Assembly: GCA_964419605.1 (NCBI GenBank)
Contig: CAYQQM010000004.1
Span: 33,917 to 97,916 of the forward strand
DNA from: JABFXX01 sp964419605
Lineage (GTDB): Bacteria; Myxococcota_A; Polyangia; Haliangiales; Haliangiaceae
DNA: 64,000 nucleotides
Reading direction: 5' to 3'
The notes beneath the pieces are model-generated. The model saw only the letters and a program-made list of their open reading frames with translations. It did not search any database and was not told the DNA's origin. Shown here in pieces: positions 1 through 8,552 of this stretch (positions are counted from its first letter, which is position 1; the number at the start of each line of letters is the position of its first letter). A program made the position numbers and the translations under genes.

Positions 1-992
1 TCGAAGCGATTGCTAGCGGAAATCCCCATGGGATCGGCTGGATCTGCTTGGTCGCGCACCGGCTGCCCCGATAGGCCGGCGGCCCGGTACATTCGTCCGT
101 ACGGCACCCACCATCGCAGCTGCAAGCGATCGTATGTGAGCTTCCCGTCTAGCGTAACCATCAGCGAGCGTTTTGGATCCGTGGTTGTTAGCGGTCCGTA
201 CACATTGGCCGAGCTGGGCTGAGGCAGCGCGCCGTGCCCGAACAGCAGCGGCAGATCCAGGGCAAGCCCCTTGTAGGTCTCTACGCTGCCGTGAGCGAAC
301 AGCTTGAACTTGGTGCCCGCAATATTGGATGCACCGGCCATCAAGTACGCCTGCGCCGTGCGGCGATCGCCGGCCCCATCCCCTAGCGAACCTCCGACCT
401 CCACGCCTTCCACGTCTTCGGCGTCTTTTGTAATTACGTTAATGATGCCGAGGAGCGAAATCGATCCCCAGAGTACCCCTCCAGGACCCGTAATAACCTC
501 GAGTCGCTTTATCAGCTCAAGCGGCTGCGTGCGATGAAACGCGGGGGTCGTCAAAAATGGATCGAAAAGCGACAGCCCATCGCGCAGATACTTCGCCTGA
601 ACCTGTCCGCGGACAAGCACCGACTGAATCGTAGAGTGCCAATATCCTACTCTGCTCCAGCCAGGCACCGAGTCGATCATCTGCTGAAGATCGTAAAATT
701 GCCGATCGCGAATCTCGTCCGAGGTTAGGACTGTAACAATCGCTGGAGCCTCCTGAACGGTCGTCACGCTCTTCGCGGCTGAGCGGACGATATTGGCGAG
801 ATCCAGCGCTTCATCTACGGGTTCGAGCGAGGTGGCGTTCGCCGGATCCAGAACCACCGTGGGAACCTCGATGTCGGACACCCGAGGAGGATCCGCCACT
901 GCGAGTTCCAGCCCAGCCACCATCACGACCAACACAAGGCCTGCTCTCGGTGCGGAGGGTAACCACTCACTACTCAAAAATTTCGGCCGCAC
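1..992 (-). CDS. TonB-dependent outer-membrane receptor, N-terminal part (3' end outside window)
   Basis: I translated the minus strand leftward from a GTG at 992 and found an open frame to the window edge (about 330 codons). The N-terminus is signal-peptide-like (basic start, then LVLVVMVAGLELAVA). The plug domain lies at roughly residues 65-190, with APAIVTVLTSDEIRD, IDSVPGW, SVLVRGQ, RLEVITGPGGVLWGS and GIINVITKDAEDVEG, all typical of TonB plugs. Beta-barrel strands begin after it. The family imports siderophores, cobalamin or glycans using TonB energy; the substrate cannot be told here. It lies 39 bp after leuS on the same strand and may be co-transcribed. The start is uncertain: GTG 992 keeps the basic n-region but has no clear ribosome-binding site, and an internal ATG lies within the hydrophobic stretch. 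The barrel's C-terminus is off-window. Confidence 0.85.
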   Translation of the reverse strand, partial: MRPKFLSSEWLPSAPRAGLVLVVMVAGLELAVADPPRVSDIEVPTVVLDPANATSLEPVDEALDLANIVRSAAKSVTTVQEAPAIVTVLTSDEIRDRQFYDLQQMIDSVPGWSRVGYWHSTIQSVLVRGQVQAKYLRDGLSLFDPFLTTPAFHRTQPLELIKRLEVITGPGGVLWGSISLLGIINVITKDAEDVEGVEVGGSLGDGAGDRRTAQAYLMAGASNIAGTKFKLFAHGSVETYKGLALDLPLLFGHGALPQPSSANVYGPLTTTDPKRSLMVTLDGKLTYDRLQLRWWVPYGRMYRAAGLSGQPVRDQADPADPMGISASNRF

Positions 993-1031
993 ACCAATCA
1001 CCGGTCGGATACTACACGTTTGACTTCGATT

Positions 1032-3578
1032 CTAAACAACAAAATTCACGAGCCGGCCGGGGACATAAATTTCGCGGCGAACCGCTTTGTCGCCGATGTA
1101 CTGCTGAACTTTTGGATCCGACTTAGCCACCGCGATTACCGCCGCCTCGGACGCGTCGACAGCAATCTCGATTTGTGCGCGGAGCTTGCCGGAAACCTGC
1201 ACCCCGATCGTCATCGTGTCGCGCGCAAGCTTGTTGTCGTCGAATGCAGGCCACGGTTCAAATGCTATCGATTTGCTGTGGCCGAGCCTCTGCCAGATCT
1301 CCTCGGCGACATGCGGCGCAAATGGCGACAAGATCTTTACAAACATCTCGAACCAAGCTCGTGGAATCGCGGTGGCCTTGGTCGCCTCATTGACAAACAC
1401 CATCATCTCCGAAATCGCTGTGTTGAACCGCAGATCGGTGATGCTCTGCGTCACTTTCTTGATCGCCGCATGAAGCGCGCGCTCGAGATCTCGATTGTCG
1501 GCAGGCGCATCTTCGCTGACCTTGCCGCCCAGTGTGTCGACGCCACCAGGCTCTACGGCCGGAACGATCAGCAAACGCCACAGTCGATCGAGGAACCGCC
1601 GCGTACCAGCCACCCCCGCAGTATCCCACTCGACGCCGTCTTCGAGCGGTCCCATAAACAACTCGTACAACCGCATCGCGTCGGCGCCGTATTCGCCGCA
1701 CATGTCGTCGGGATTGACGACGTTCTTCTTACTCTTGGACATCTTTTCGAGTTTGGCCTCGACCGCTTCTCCGGTTGCGCGCAATACCCATACGTGGTCG
1801 CGCTGTTCGACCTCGTCGGCAGCATGATATTTGCCTTTTGCGTCGCGAAACGATGTTTTGTGGATCATCCCCTGGTGGAACAAGCGCTGGAATGGCTCCT
1901 TCGTTGAGACGAGTCCCGCATCGAACAATACCTTGTGCCAAAATCGCGCGTACAACAGGTGCAGCACGGCATGCTCATTTCCGCCGACGTACAGGTCGAC
2001 GGGCATCCAGTACTTCTCCTCGGCAGGATCCCACGCCTGAACGTCGTCGTGCGGCGACAAAAACCGCAAGTAGTACCAACAGGAACCCGCCCATTGCGGC
2101 ATCGTGTTGGTCTCGCGGCGGGCAGGTGCGCCCGTATCCGGATCCGTGGTCTGCGTCCAGTCGGCCGCGCGCGCGAGCGGAGATTTTCCGTCGGGCGTTG
2201 GTTTATAGTCAGCGATCTGCGGCAGCTCGACGGGCAGCGCTGATCGCGGCAACGTTTTCACAGTACCATCGCCGAGCTCAATCAGCGGGAATGGCTCGCC
2301 CCAGTAACGTTGGCGCGAGAACAACCAATCCCGCAACTTGTAGCGCACCGCCGGCTCGCCGAGGCCGCGTTCTACCAGCCACGCGATCACCTTGTCCTTG
2401 GCTTCAGCATTGCGCATGCCGTCGAGGAAGGCCGAGTTCACGTGTGGCCCATCGCCGGTATAAGCGGCAACGGAAATATCGCCGCCCTGAACGACCTCGA
2501 TGATCGGCAGACCGAACGTCTTTGCGAACGCGTAGTCACGTTCATCTCCGGCGGGACAAGCAAAAACAGCACCGGTTCCGTAGCTCGCCAGTACGTAGTC
2601 GGCGATCCAGATCGGAATGCGCTTGCCATTCACCGGATTGACCGCCATCGCGCCAGTGGCAACTCCCGTCTTCGGCACATCCGCGGCCTCGACTGTTCGA
2701 TCGCGTTCGCTCCGCTTGGCTACCGCGGTGCGATATGCATCGACAGCAGCGCGCTGCGCTGGCGTTGTAATCGCGTCGACCAGCGGATGCTCCGGTGCGA
2801 GAACCACCCACGTGCCACCAAACAACGTGTCGGGTCGCGTCGTAAAAACCGTGATCTGCTCGCTTCGGTCCGCGACCTGAAACGTCACGTTGGCACCGAT
2901 CGATTTTCCGATCCAATCGAGCTGGGCGCGATGCGTTCCGGCCGGCCATTCGACACCCGCAAGATCTTCGCTCAGCCGATCCGCGTATGCTGTGATGCGC
3001 AGCATCCACTGGGTCAGCAGCCGCTTCTCAACCGGGTCATCGGTCTCGACGTATTTGCCGTCGCGCACTTCTTCGTTGGCAAGTACCGTGCCCAATGCGG
3101 GGCAAAAGTTGACCGGCGCTTCCGCTCGGTATGCCAGGCCGCGTTCGTGGAGAAGCGCAAAGATCCACTGCGTCCATTTGTAATAGCTCGGATCGCTGGT
3201 GGCGAACTCTCGCGACCAATCGTACGACAATCCGAGTTTCTGCAATTGGCGCTTGAACGTAGCGATGTTTCGCTGAGTGATCGCGCTCGGGTGTTCGCCC
3301 GTTTGTTCGGCGCGGCGCTCTGCGGGTAAGCCAAAGCTGTCCCACCCCATCACCCGCAGCACGTTACAGCCCATCATGCGCTTGGCCCGCGCCACCACGT
3401 CGGTTGCCGTGTATCCCTTGGGGTGCCCGACGTGGAGTCCATCACCCGATGGGTATGGAAACATGTCCAGGACGTAGTATTTCGGCCGCGTTCGGTCCGT
3501 TGGCGTTTTGAACGTTTGCTCCCGCTCCCAAAGTTCTTGCCACTTGGCGTCGAGGGTCTTGTGATCGTACCCGGCCAT
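1032..3578 (-). CDS. leuS: Leucyl-tRNA synthetase
   Basis: Class I aminoacyl-tRNA synthetase that charges tRNA-Leu in the cytosol. The 848-residue product carries the HIGH-type signature as PYPSGDGLHVGHPKGYTATD near residue 50-60, the editing domain (TTRPDTLFGGTWVVLAPEHP), WMPVDLYVGGNEHAVLHLLY, and the KMSKS loop as KMSKSKKNVVNPDD near residue 610, followed by an anticodon-binding C-terminus. Length is normal for bacterial LeuRS. The start at 3578 is chosen because the adk stop (TAG) ends one base before it and the protein then begins MAGYDHKTLDAKWQ; a start 12 codons upstream would run into adk. The gene forms a tight adk-leuS pair. Confidence 0.97.
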   Translation of the reverse strand: MAGYDHKTLDAKWQELWEREQTFKTPTDRTRPKYYVLDMFPYPSGDGLHVGHPKGYTATDVVARAKRMMGCNVLRVMGWDSFGLPAERRAEQTGEHPSAITQRNIATFKRQLQKLGLSYDWSREFATSDPSYYKWTQWIFALLHERGLAYRAEAPVNFCPALGTVLANEEVRDGKYVETDDPVEKRLLTQWMLRITAYADRLSEDLAGVEWPAGTHRAQLDWIGKSIGANVTFQVADRSEQITVFTTRPDTLFGGTWVVLAPEHPLVDAITTPAQRAAVDAYRTAVAKRSERDRTVEAADVPKTGVATGAMAVNPVNGKRIPIWIADYVLASYGTGAVFACPAGDERDYAFAKTFGLPIIEVVQGGDISVAAYTGDGPHVNSAFLDGMRNAEAKDKVIAWLVERGLGEPAVRYKLRDWLFSRQRYWGEPFPLIELGDGTVKTLPRSALPVELPQIADYKPTPDGKSPLARAADWTQTTDPDTGAPARRETNTMPQWAGSCWYYLRFLSPHDDVQAWDPAEEKYWMPVDLYVGGNEHAVLHLLYARFWHKVLFDAGLVSTKEPFQRLFHQGMIHKTSFRDAKGKYHAADEVEQRDHVWVLRATGEAVEAKLEKMSKSKKNVVNPDDMCGEYGADAMRLYELFMGPLEDGVEWDTAGVAGTRRFLDRLWRLLIVPAVEPGGVDTLGGKVSEDAPADNRDLERALHAAIKKVTQSITDLRFNTAISEMMVFVNEATKATAIPRAWFEMFVKILSPFAPHVAEEIWQRLGHSKSIAFEPWPAFDDNKLARDTMTIGVQVSGKLRAQIEIAVDASEAAVIAVAKSDPKVQQYIGDKAVRREIYVPGRLVNFVV

Positions 3579-3579
3579 G

Positions 3580-4215
3580 CTAGGGCCCGTCCGTGCGGCC
3601 AAGCGCTGCGGCAATACGACCGTTCACCGCGTCGGGACTGCCATCGCCATCGACCCGCCTGAGGATCCCCTTGCGCTCATAAAACGGAAGGATCGGCTCG
3701 GTCTCGCTGTGATATTTGACGAGGCGCTCGGTACACGCCTGTTCCGTGTCGTCCTTGCGCTGAACAACATCTATCCCGGGAGGCGGGGGATCGAACGCAA
3801 GATGATAAATCCGCCCCGTCGCAGGGTCGCTGCGTCGACCGGTAATGCGCTCGACGATAAGCTCATCGGGGACCTCGATCAGAACGACGGCTTCTAACGC
3901 AACCCCCGCGGATGTCATCGCAACATCGAGGGCTTCGGCTTGGGCCACTGTGCGAGGAAATCCATCGAGCATGAATCCGTTCTTGCAGTCCGGTTGAGCG
4001 ATGCGTTCGAGGATCATCCCGATGACCACGCCGTCGGGAACGAGCTGCCCCAGCTTCATGTAGCGATCGGCCTCGGTCCCGAGCGCTGTGCCCGCCGCCA
4101 CCGCGGCGCGCAGCATGTCGCCGCTCGAAATGTGAGGGATCCGAAACCTACCGACGAGTCGAGCCGCCTGCGTACCCTTGCCCGCTCCGGGCGGTCCGAC
4201 GAGAATCATGCGCAT
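3580..4215 (-). CDS. adk: Adenylate kinase
   Basis: Interconverts ATP + AMP and 2 ADP. The product of about 211 residues starts MRMILVGPPGAGKGTQ (Walker A), followed by the NMP-binding part (RIPHISSGDMLRAAVAAGT) and GFPRTVAQAEALD. The LID is the variant without the four-cysteine zinc site (GRIYHLAFDPPP). The start at 4215 fits the family pattern MRxILxGxPG, although an in-frame ATG lies four codons upstream. It ends one base before leuS, implying co-translation. The 143-bp gap upstream, towards the elaA-like gene, holds copy 1 of a dispersed stem-loop repeat. Confidence 0.96.
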   Translation of the reverse strand: MRMILVGPPGAGKGTQAARLVGRFRIPHISSGDMLRAAVAAGTALGTEADRYMKLGQLVPDGVVIGMILERIAQPDCKNGFMLDGFPRTVAQAEALDVAMTSAGVALEAVVLIEVPDELIVERITGRRSDPATGRIYHLAFDPPPPGIDVVQRKDDTEQACTERLVKYHSETEPILPFYERKGILRRVDGDGSPDAVNGRIAAALGRTDGP

Positions 4216-4263
4216 GGCGGCATACAATCACGCGACACGCAGTTGCGCAATCGATTCACCTCC

Positions 4264-4297
4264 GCACTCCCGCAGTGGGAGTGCTGCGCACCCCGGC
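4264..4297. repeat. Dispersed stem-loop repeat, copy 1
   Basis: An inverted repeat GCACTCCC / GGGAGTGC separated by a 5-base loop, followed by the conserved tail TGCGCACCCCGGC. The same arrangement recurs at 6332-6365 and 17941-17974. This copy is intergenic, between adk and the acetyltransferase gene. No coding capacity is evident. Confidence 0.8.
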
Positions 4298-4358
4298 GAC
4301 CCTTGCGACCCCTGGAAGTCCCCGACGGGGGGCGCGGCCGGGATTATCGAGTGCGAAC

Positions 4359-4811
4359 CTACGATGCGCGATCGGCCCCTTGCCGGACCATCTCCAGATG
4401 AGCGATGCCAACCTCTGTATACGGGGCGGAGGCAGGGGCAAACCCTTGGTCGCGGTAAAATTTCTCGAGGTACGCCTGAGCGCCAATGCGGATCGCAACT
4501 GGCCCGCATGCGGCGATGGCGCGCTGCATCAACTGCTTGGCGAGCCCGGTACCGCGGTGTTCAGGCGCCACCAGCACCCGACCGATGCTGGTCTCATCGT
4601 ACTTGACACCTGGCGGAACGATTCGACAGTACGCCGCGATGTCGTGGTTGGCGACTCCCCACAGGTGCCGGCACTGCACATCGATTCCATCGGCGTCGAG
4701 GTAGAGGCAGCTCTGCTCAACCACGAACACGCGTTCCCGCACACTGACGATCGCATAGAGTTCCGCCGTGTTCAGTTCGTGGAAGCTACGACAATGCCAG
4801 ACGACGTCCAT
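4359..4811 (-). CDS. elaA: ElaA-like GNAT family N-acetyltransferase
   Basis: A 150-residue GNAT protein. The N-terminal pattern (LYAIVSVRERVFVVEQSC, YLDADGIDVQCRHLWG) is that of ElaA-type proteins, where a FVVEQ-x-C-x-Y-x-D-x-D stretch precedes the acetyl-CoA fold. The acetyl-CoA pyrophosphate loop is IGRVLVAPEHRGTGLAKQLM, and the C-terminal part IRIGAQAYLEKFYRDQGF completes the fold. The acceptor substrate is unknown for the family. It is divergent from the membrane protein gene at 4923, with a 111-bp shared upstream region, and lies upstream of adk with a gap that contains the stem-loop repeat, so it probably forms a separate transcript. Confidence 0.85.
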   Translation of the reverse strand: MDVVWHCRSFHELNTAELYAIVSVRERVFVVEQSCLYLDADGIDVQCRHLWGVANHDIAAYCRIVPPGVKYDETSIGRVLVAPEHRGTGLAKQLMQRAIAACGPVAIRIGAQAYLEKFYRDQGFAPASAPYTEVGIAHLEMVRQGADRAS

Positions 4812-4922
4812 CGAAATCTAGTAGCATGGGATGCGCGCGCCGAGTTTGCATCCGCGTGATGTCACTTCGGTCACATGCGAACCGTCCCGCAGCCAGCGCC
4901 TTGCGTGCTACTGTTCAGCCGT

Positions 4923-6593
4923 ATGACACCGAGGGCGGTAAGCGCGTTGGGCGCGCTCCTGGCAGCGCTGGCCTTCGCCATCGCTCTGGGAGGAGGGGCA
5001 GCGCCAAAGCTCATTCCTGGGTGGTGGGACGGGCATCCACGCGTTGAGGGTCGGGTGTTCGAACGCAAAGACCTCCACATCGGCCTAACGGCTGCCTACG
5101 GCTGCAACCGAGGCGAAGAGATCCGTTGCCAGCCATTGTCCATTAAACTTGCAAGACTTTCAATAGGTTATATTACGGTGGTGATTCTGGTGTGCCTCTT
5201 TATCACTGCCGGCGCGCTGGCGCGATCGCTGTGGGTGGTTGGGGAACTCCGCAAATGGCTTGCGAAAGCAGTGCTGATTCAAGCCGCAGCCGCCGTCGTA
5301 GCGGGTGCGCTGATACTGGTTCTCGGCCCCGAGATTCAGGCGCCACAGCGCTTCGAGGTACCGATCGGCCTCGGAACCATGGCGCTGTGGGGAGGCGTCG
5401 CTTTTGCGGCGATTGCCGGTTTCGTTGCAAGGCGCGTAGAACCGGAGCCCCTGCGCCTCAAGTCGACCCAGCCTAAGAACCTGCCGGCCCAACCTCTCGC
5501 AGAGGCCGCGTCTACGCGCCGCCGGCCCAGCCAAGCGCCCGATTCGGATCGCATGACCAGCACCGGATCCCCCACCCAACCCCGCGTTGCCCCAGCCCCA
5601 CCGACGACGCGCCCACCCCCGATACCAGCTGCCCGAATCTCGAGTCCGCCGGCGATTGCGCCCACGCAGAATACAGCCGGCCCCCCCGGAACACCGGGGC
5701 CATCCGCACCGGCGTCAGGATCTGGACCGCAACGTGTTCTAGCTCCGAGCGCAGTTGCTTCCGCCGCAAAAATCGGAGGCGAAGATGCCGCTTCCCCGCC
5801 GAGCGTTGCATCGTCGACGGCGCCCCCGCCCATTCCGCCTGGGTCGGCACCTGCCGGAGATGGCGCGCAGCCAGTTGTGCGCAACACCATCCCGCCTCCG
5901 CTTAGCGCAATCCCGTTCTGGTCTGGGTCCCCACCACCTATCCCGCCCCCCAAGGGGACTTCCTTCGGGGCGCCGGCGGCCTCGCCGCCGATCTCCTCCT
6001 CGGCCCCCGACGTTATCGCGCCCACCACAGCGACCGCATTCGGGGCATCCACCGCACCGACGATTATTGCCCCGGCGGCTCCGGTGTTGCCCGCAATACC
6101 GAGCCCGCCAGAGTCCCCAGGCTCAGTTGCGTCTTCATATCCCACGATCATCCACGCGATCCCTCCCCCACCCGGGTCCACTGCCGACCCTACCATCGCG
6201 ACGCCGCCCGCCGAGACTGCCGCCCCGGCGCTCGATGGAAAAACCGTGGTCTTCGAGCGCGCTGCCGACGCGAAAAACCAATCCACGACTCCGACGGTAG
6301 CGACCGCTGTCCCCGCCATTGATCCAACTCCGCACTCCCTTGCAGGGAGTGCTGCGCACCCCGGCCCAAACTCCACCCAATCCCCTAGCCACGTACCTGC
6401 GAGCGCAACGCCGAACGATTCACCTCCGATTGAGGTCCCAATTTCTACCGCACCCGCATCGCTACCACCGCCGAAAAAGGCCGTCGCCGCCTCGAACGGC
6501 CCCGCACCCTCGTGCCCGCAATGCGAGGCCGCGATGGCCTGGGTCGAGGAGCATTTGCGGTTCTATTGCGCGGGCTGCCGCATGTACTTTTAG
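4923..6593 (+). CDS. Four-TM proline-rich protein with C-terminal zinc-ribbon motif
   Basis: No named family recognised. From the ATG at 4923 (MTPRAVSALGALLAALAFAI) the 556-residue product has four predicted membrane segments: near residues 4-24, then YITVVILVCLFITAGAL, VLIQAAAAVVAGALILVLGP and TMALWGGVAFAAIAGFVARR. A small extracytoplasmic loop between the first two holds two cysteines (YGCNRGEEIRCQP). A long Pro/Ala/Ser linker of about 340 residues follows, and the protein ends with CPQCEAAMAWVEEHLRFYCA-type spacing, CxxC-x15-CxxC, a probable zinc ribbon. Copy 2 of the dispersed stem-loop repeat lies inside the linker and is read through in frame. An ATG 16 codons upstream is less likely because it would extend the protein before the first TM. 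Function unknown. Confidence 0.75.
   Translation: MTPRAVSALGALLAALAFAIALGGGAAPKLIPGWWDGHPRVEGRVFERKDLHIGLTAAYGCNRGEEIRCQPLSIKLARLSIGYITVVILVCLFITAGALARSLWVVGELRKWLAKAVLIQAAAAVVAGALILVLGPEIQAPQRFEVPIGLGTMALWGGVAFAAIAGFVARRVEPEPLRLKSTQPKNLPAQPLAEAASTRRRPSQAPDSDRMTSTGSPTQPRVAPAPPTTRPPPIPAARISSPPAIAPTQNTAGPPGTPGPSAPASGSGPQRVLAPSAVASAAKIGGEDAASPPSVASSTAPPPIPPGSAPAGDGAQPVVRNTIPPPLSAIPFWSGSPPPIPPPKGTSFGAPAASPPISSSAPDVIAPTTATAFGASTAPTIIAPAAPVLPAIPSPPESPGSVASSYPTIIHAIPPPPGSTADPTIATPPAETAAPALDGKTVVFERAADAKNQSTTPTVATAVPAIDPTPHSLAGSAAHPGPNSTQSPSHVPASATPNDSPPIEVPISTAPASLPPPKKAVAASNGPAPSCPQCEAAMAWVEEHLRFYCAGCRMYF
6332..6365. repeat. Dispersed stem-loop repeat, copy 2 (inside a CDS)
   Basis: Perfect 8-bp inverted repeat GCACTCCC-TTGCA-GGGAGTGC followed by TGCGCACCCCGGCC. 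It is nearly identical to copy 1 but sits within the proline-rich linker of the gene at 4923, where it is translated as part of PTPHSLAGSAAHPGP without breaking the frame. Confidence 0.8.
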
Positions 6594-6601
6594 CTAGTTT
6601 T

Positions 6602-6618
6602 TAGTCATATATGGTCTA
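6602..6618. promoter_or_regulatory. Putative autoregulatory operator of the toxin-antitoxin operon
   Basis: AT-rich imperfect palindrome TAGTCATATATGGTCTA with a perfect core CATATATG, 10 bp upstream of the antitoxin ATG and just after the preceding gene's stop. Phd/YefM antitoxins bind short palindromes at their own promoter, so this is a reasonable operator candidate. Nothing else in the 35-bp gap can serve as promoter. Confidence 0.45.
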
Positions 6619-6628
6619 AACTGGTACC

Positions 6629-6880
6629 ATGGACGTGAGCCTCTATGAGGCCAAGACTCAGCTGTCACGACTGATCGACCAGCTGAAAGACGATAGCGAA
6701 ATCGTGATTACCCGGCATGGCAAGCCGGTTGCGAAGCTTGTAGCCGCCGTCCGTCGAACCAAGCCGCGTAGGCTGGGGCTGTTGAAGGGCAAGCTCGTCG
6801 TCCCGGATGATTTTAACGCGCCTCTCACCAAACCGGAGCTCGCGCTGTTCGAGGGAGCGCTGTTTCCCGATATAAAGTAG
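6629..6880 (+). CDS. Phd/YefM-family antitoxin
   Basis: An 83-residue protein beginning MDVSLYEAKTQLSRLIDQLK and containing the hallmark EIVITRHGKPVAKLVAA of type II Phd/YefM antitoxins. The N-terminal half dimerises and binds operator DNA; the acidic, less ordered C-terminus (FNAPLTKPELALFEGALFPD) normally wraps the partner toxin. The PIN toxin gene begins 13 bp downstream. A palindrome upstream of the start may be its operator. Confidence 0.9.
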   Translation: MDVSLYEAKTQLSRLIDQLKDDSEIVITRHGKPVAKLVAAVRRTKPRRLGLLKGKLVVPDDFNAPLTKPELALFEGALFPDIK

Positions 6881-6893
6881 CCAGCACCCGCAA

Positions 6894-7273
6894 ATGAGAC
6901 TGTTACTTGATACCCACGTGCTGCTTTGGGCTCTGACAACGCCGACCAAGCTTCCTGCTCGCATTGCTGCCGAAATCGTGCATCCGCGAAACGCTGTGTT
7001 CGTGAGTCCGGTCTCGACGTGGGAAGTCGCCATTAAAACCTCGCTAGGCAAGTTGGATGCGTCAGTACGTCACGTCCTCAGCGCAATTGAACGAACCGGT
7101 TTCGAGGAACTTCCGGTTCGCTTTGCGCAACGCTGGCGGTCTCGAAACTCCCTCGCAAGCACAACGACCCCTTTGATCGACTGCTCATCGCGCAAGCCGT
7201 GGATGAGAGCCTGACGATCGTCACCGCAGATCGGGCATTTCGAGGCTATCCCGTCCAGCTGCTGTGGGAGTAG
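6894..7273 (+). pseudogene. VapC-type PIN-domain toxin, frameshifted
   Basis: Partner of the upstream antitoxin. The first frame gives MRLLLDTHVLLWAL (first acidic residue) and PVSTWEVAIKTSLGK (second), then runs into an unrelated tail and stops at 7214. From about 7122 another frame continues the family exactly: LAVSKLPRKHNDPFDRLLIA, then SLTIVTADRAFRGYPVQLLW, stopping at 7271-7273. The four PIN-domain acidic residues are thus all present but split across two frames by an apparent single-base loss near 7120-7127. The intact protein would be a ribonuclease cutting RNA. Either the toxin is inactivated or this is a sequencing error; the otherwise undamaged second half suggests a recent event. 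Confidence 0.85.
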
Positions 7274-7359
7274 CCACGGTCCCGCTATGTCGGCAGCTGA
7301 CACCCGTCACGACACGTGTCGCCGCAGAATCCTAGGTAGACGTGCGTTGAGCGTTTGGG

Positions 7360-7953
7360 TCACGGCACGTAGATCAGGTCGCCGGGCATCACGTAGATGT
7401 TCATGTCCGGCCGCTTTCCCGACGCGAGAAGTTCGTAATGAAGCGGAATTTCGCGAATATTGCCTTTGGTGTCGCGGCGCAGCAGCTTGATCTCGTCCCG
7501 CTTGGCAAAGCGCGATAACCCGCCGGCCATCGCAAGGGCCTCGGCCACGGTGACGTATTGGTCGTTGGTGAACACCCCAGAGCGGCCCACTTCACCTTCG
7601 ATCGTGAACCGGTAGCTCTTCCACGCCCGCACCGCGACCGTAACTTCGTTGCCCGCGCCCATCTTTAGATAATTGGCGAGCTGGGTTTTGATCTTCTCCT
7701 TGAGGCCGGAGGGGGTTTCTCCAACGGCCAAGATATCGCCGACCAGCGGCATGGTAATTGTCCCATCCGGACGGATCGTTGCATCGATGTTCAGATCGCG
7801 CTGATCCCACACGTTGATCCCAACCACGTCACCTACGCCGAGCGTCAACTCGCGATGCCGGGGGTCGGGTTCTTTGGAATAGTCGTATGGAGGAAGCGAA
7901 CTACCGCACGCGACAAGCACAGACACCAACAAGAGCAGCTTCATCGCACGCAT
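7360..7953 (-). CDS. Polysaccharide export (OPX/Wza-like) outer-membrane lipoprotein
   Basis: A product of about 197 residues. From MRAMKLLLLVSVLVACGSSL it has a lipoprotein signal with lipobox LVAC. The Poly_export domain follows (LTLGVGDVVGINVWDQRDLN, RPDGTITMPLVGDILAVGET) and then an SLBB-type domain (FTIEGEVGRSGVFTNDQYVT, AEALAMAGGLSRFAKRDEI), ending with VMPGDLIYVP. OPX proteins form the outer-membrane pore for capsule or exopolysaccharide. It is the last gene of the minor-pilin operon, 23 bp after the PilX-like stop. Its likely partners (Wzz-like proteins, glycosyltransferases) lie at 21-31 kb. A second ATG at 7944 is also possible. Confidence 0.9.
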   Translation of the reverse strand: MRAMKLLLLVSVLVACGSSLPPYDYSKEPDPRHRELTLGVGDVVGINVWDQRDLNIDATIRPDGTITMPLVGDILAVGETPSGLKEKIKTQLANYLKMGAGNEVTVAVRAWKSYRFTIEGEVGRSGVFTNDQYVTVAEALAMAGGLSRFAKRDEIKLLRRDTKGNIREIPLHYELLASGKRPDMNIYVMPGDLIYVP

Positions 7954-7976
7954 GAAACCGCGACTGGAGCGCAACG

Positions 7977-8552
7977 TCAATTGTTGTTGCCGCTGCTGTA
8001 GCGCCCGAGCCCCTGCTGCATGCGATAGTTTTGGCCCCCGCCGGAGAATTCGACTAGTTCTTGGACCTCTTTGGGGGTATCGGCATATTTGATACATTGC
8101 GACACCAGAAACACCCGCTGGTCGCTATCGACCTTGCGGTCGTTGGTGGAAGGTAGCTGCTCGTCGTCGTTGTCCTTGATGTACAGCTGATAGTCCGCCA
8201 CGCCGTCGCCATCGATGTCGTGGTTGACGCCGGGAGCCTGCAGCCAACCCGGCTCCGTACACGGGCAAGTCCCGTTGCATGCCGTGAGCGCCGCGTTCCA
8301 GCTCGCATAGTTGGCCGCAACCGCATTGCGCGCCGCGGCAATACCCGCCTCGGCGCAGTAAGTTGCCGATAACCCGCTGCGCGTGATGTCGGAAGACCGA
8401 CTCGACGACAGCTGCATCGACACCAGCACCGCAGCACCTGCGAGCAACGACGACGTAATCACCATGGTGATCAGCATGGCGCTGCCGCGCTGCCGATTGC
8501 GCCTCGCGCGGATCATCACAGCCTCGGAGTTACAGTGGGAGATTGTGTTCAT
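7977..8552 (-). CDS. PilX-like minor pilin assembly protein
   Basis: A 191-residue protein with an N-terminal basic stretch followed by GSAMLITMVITSSLLAGAAVLVSM, the hydrophobic PilX-type N-terminus, then DITRSGLSATYCAEAGIAAA, typical of PilX-like pseudopilins. A DxDGDGxxD calcium-like loop (DIDGDGVADY) is present. Several cysteines (CNGTCPC) may form disulphides. Its ATG overlaps the PilW-like stop codon (ATGA), so it is translationally coupled. Type IV pilus priming and tip assembly in the inner membrane and periplasm is the probable role. Confidence 0.75.
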   Translation of the reverse strand: MNTISHCNSEAVMIRARRNRQRGSAMLITMVITSSLLAGAAVLVSMQLSSSRSSDITRSGLSATYCAEAGIAAARNAVAANYASWNAALTACNGTCPCTEPGWLQAPGVNHDIDGDGVADYQLYIKDNDDEQLPSTNDRKVDSDQRVFLVSQCIKYADTPKEVQELVEFSGGGQNYRMQQGLGRYSSGNNN

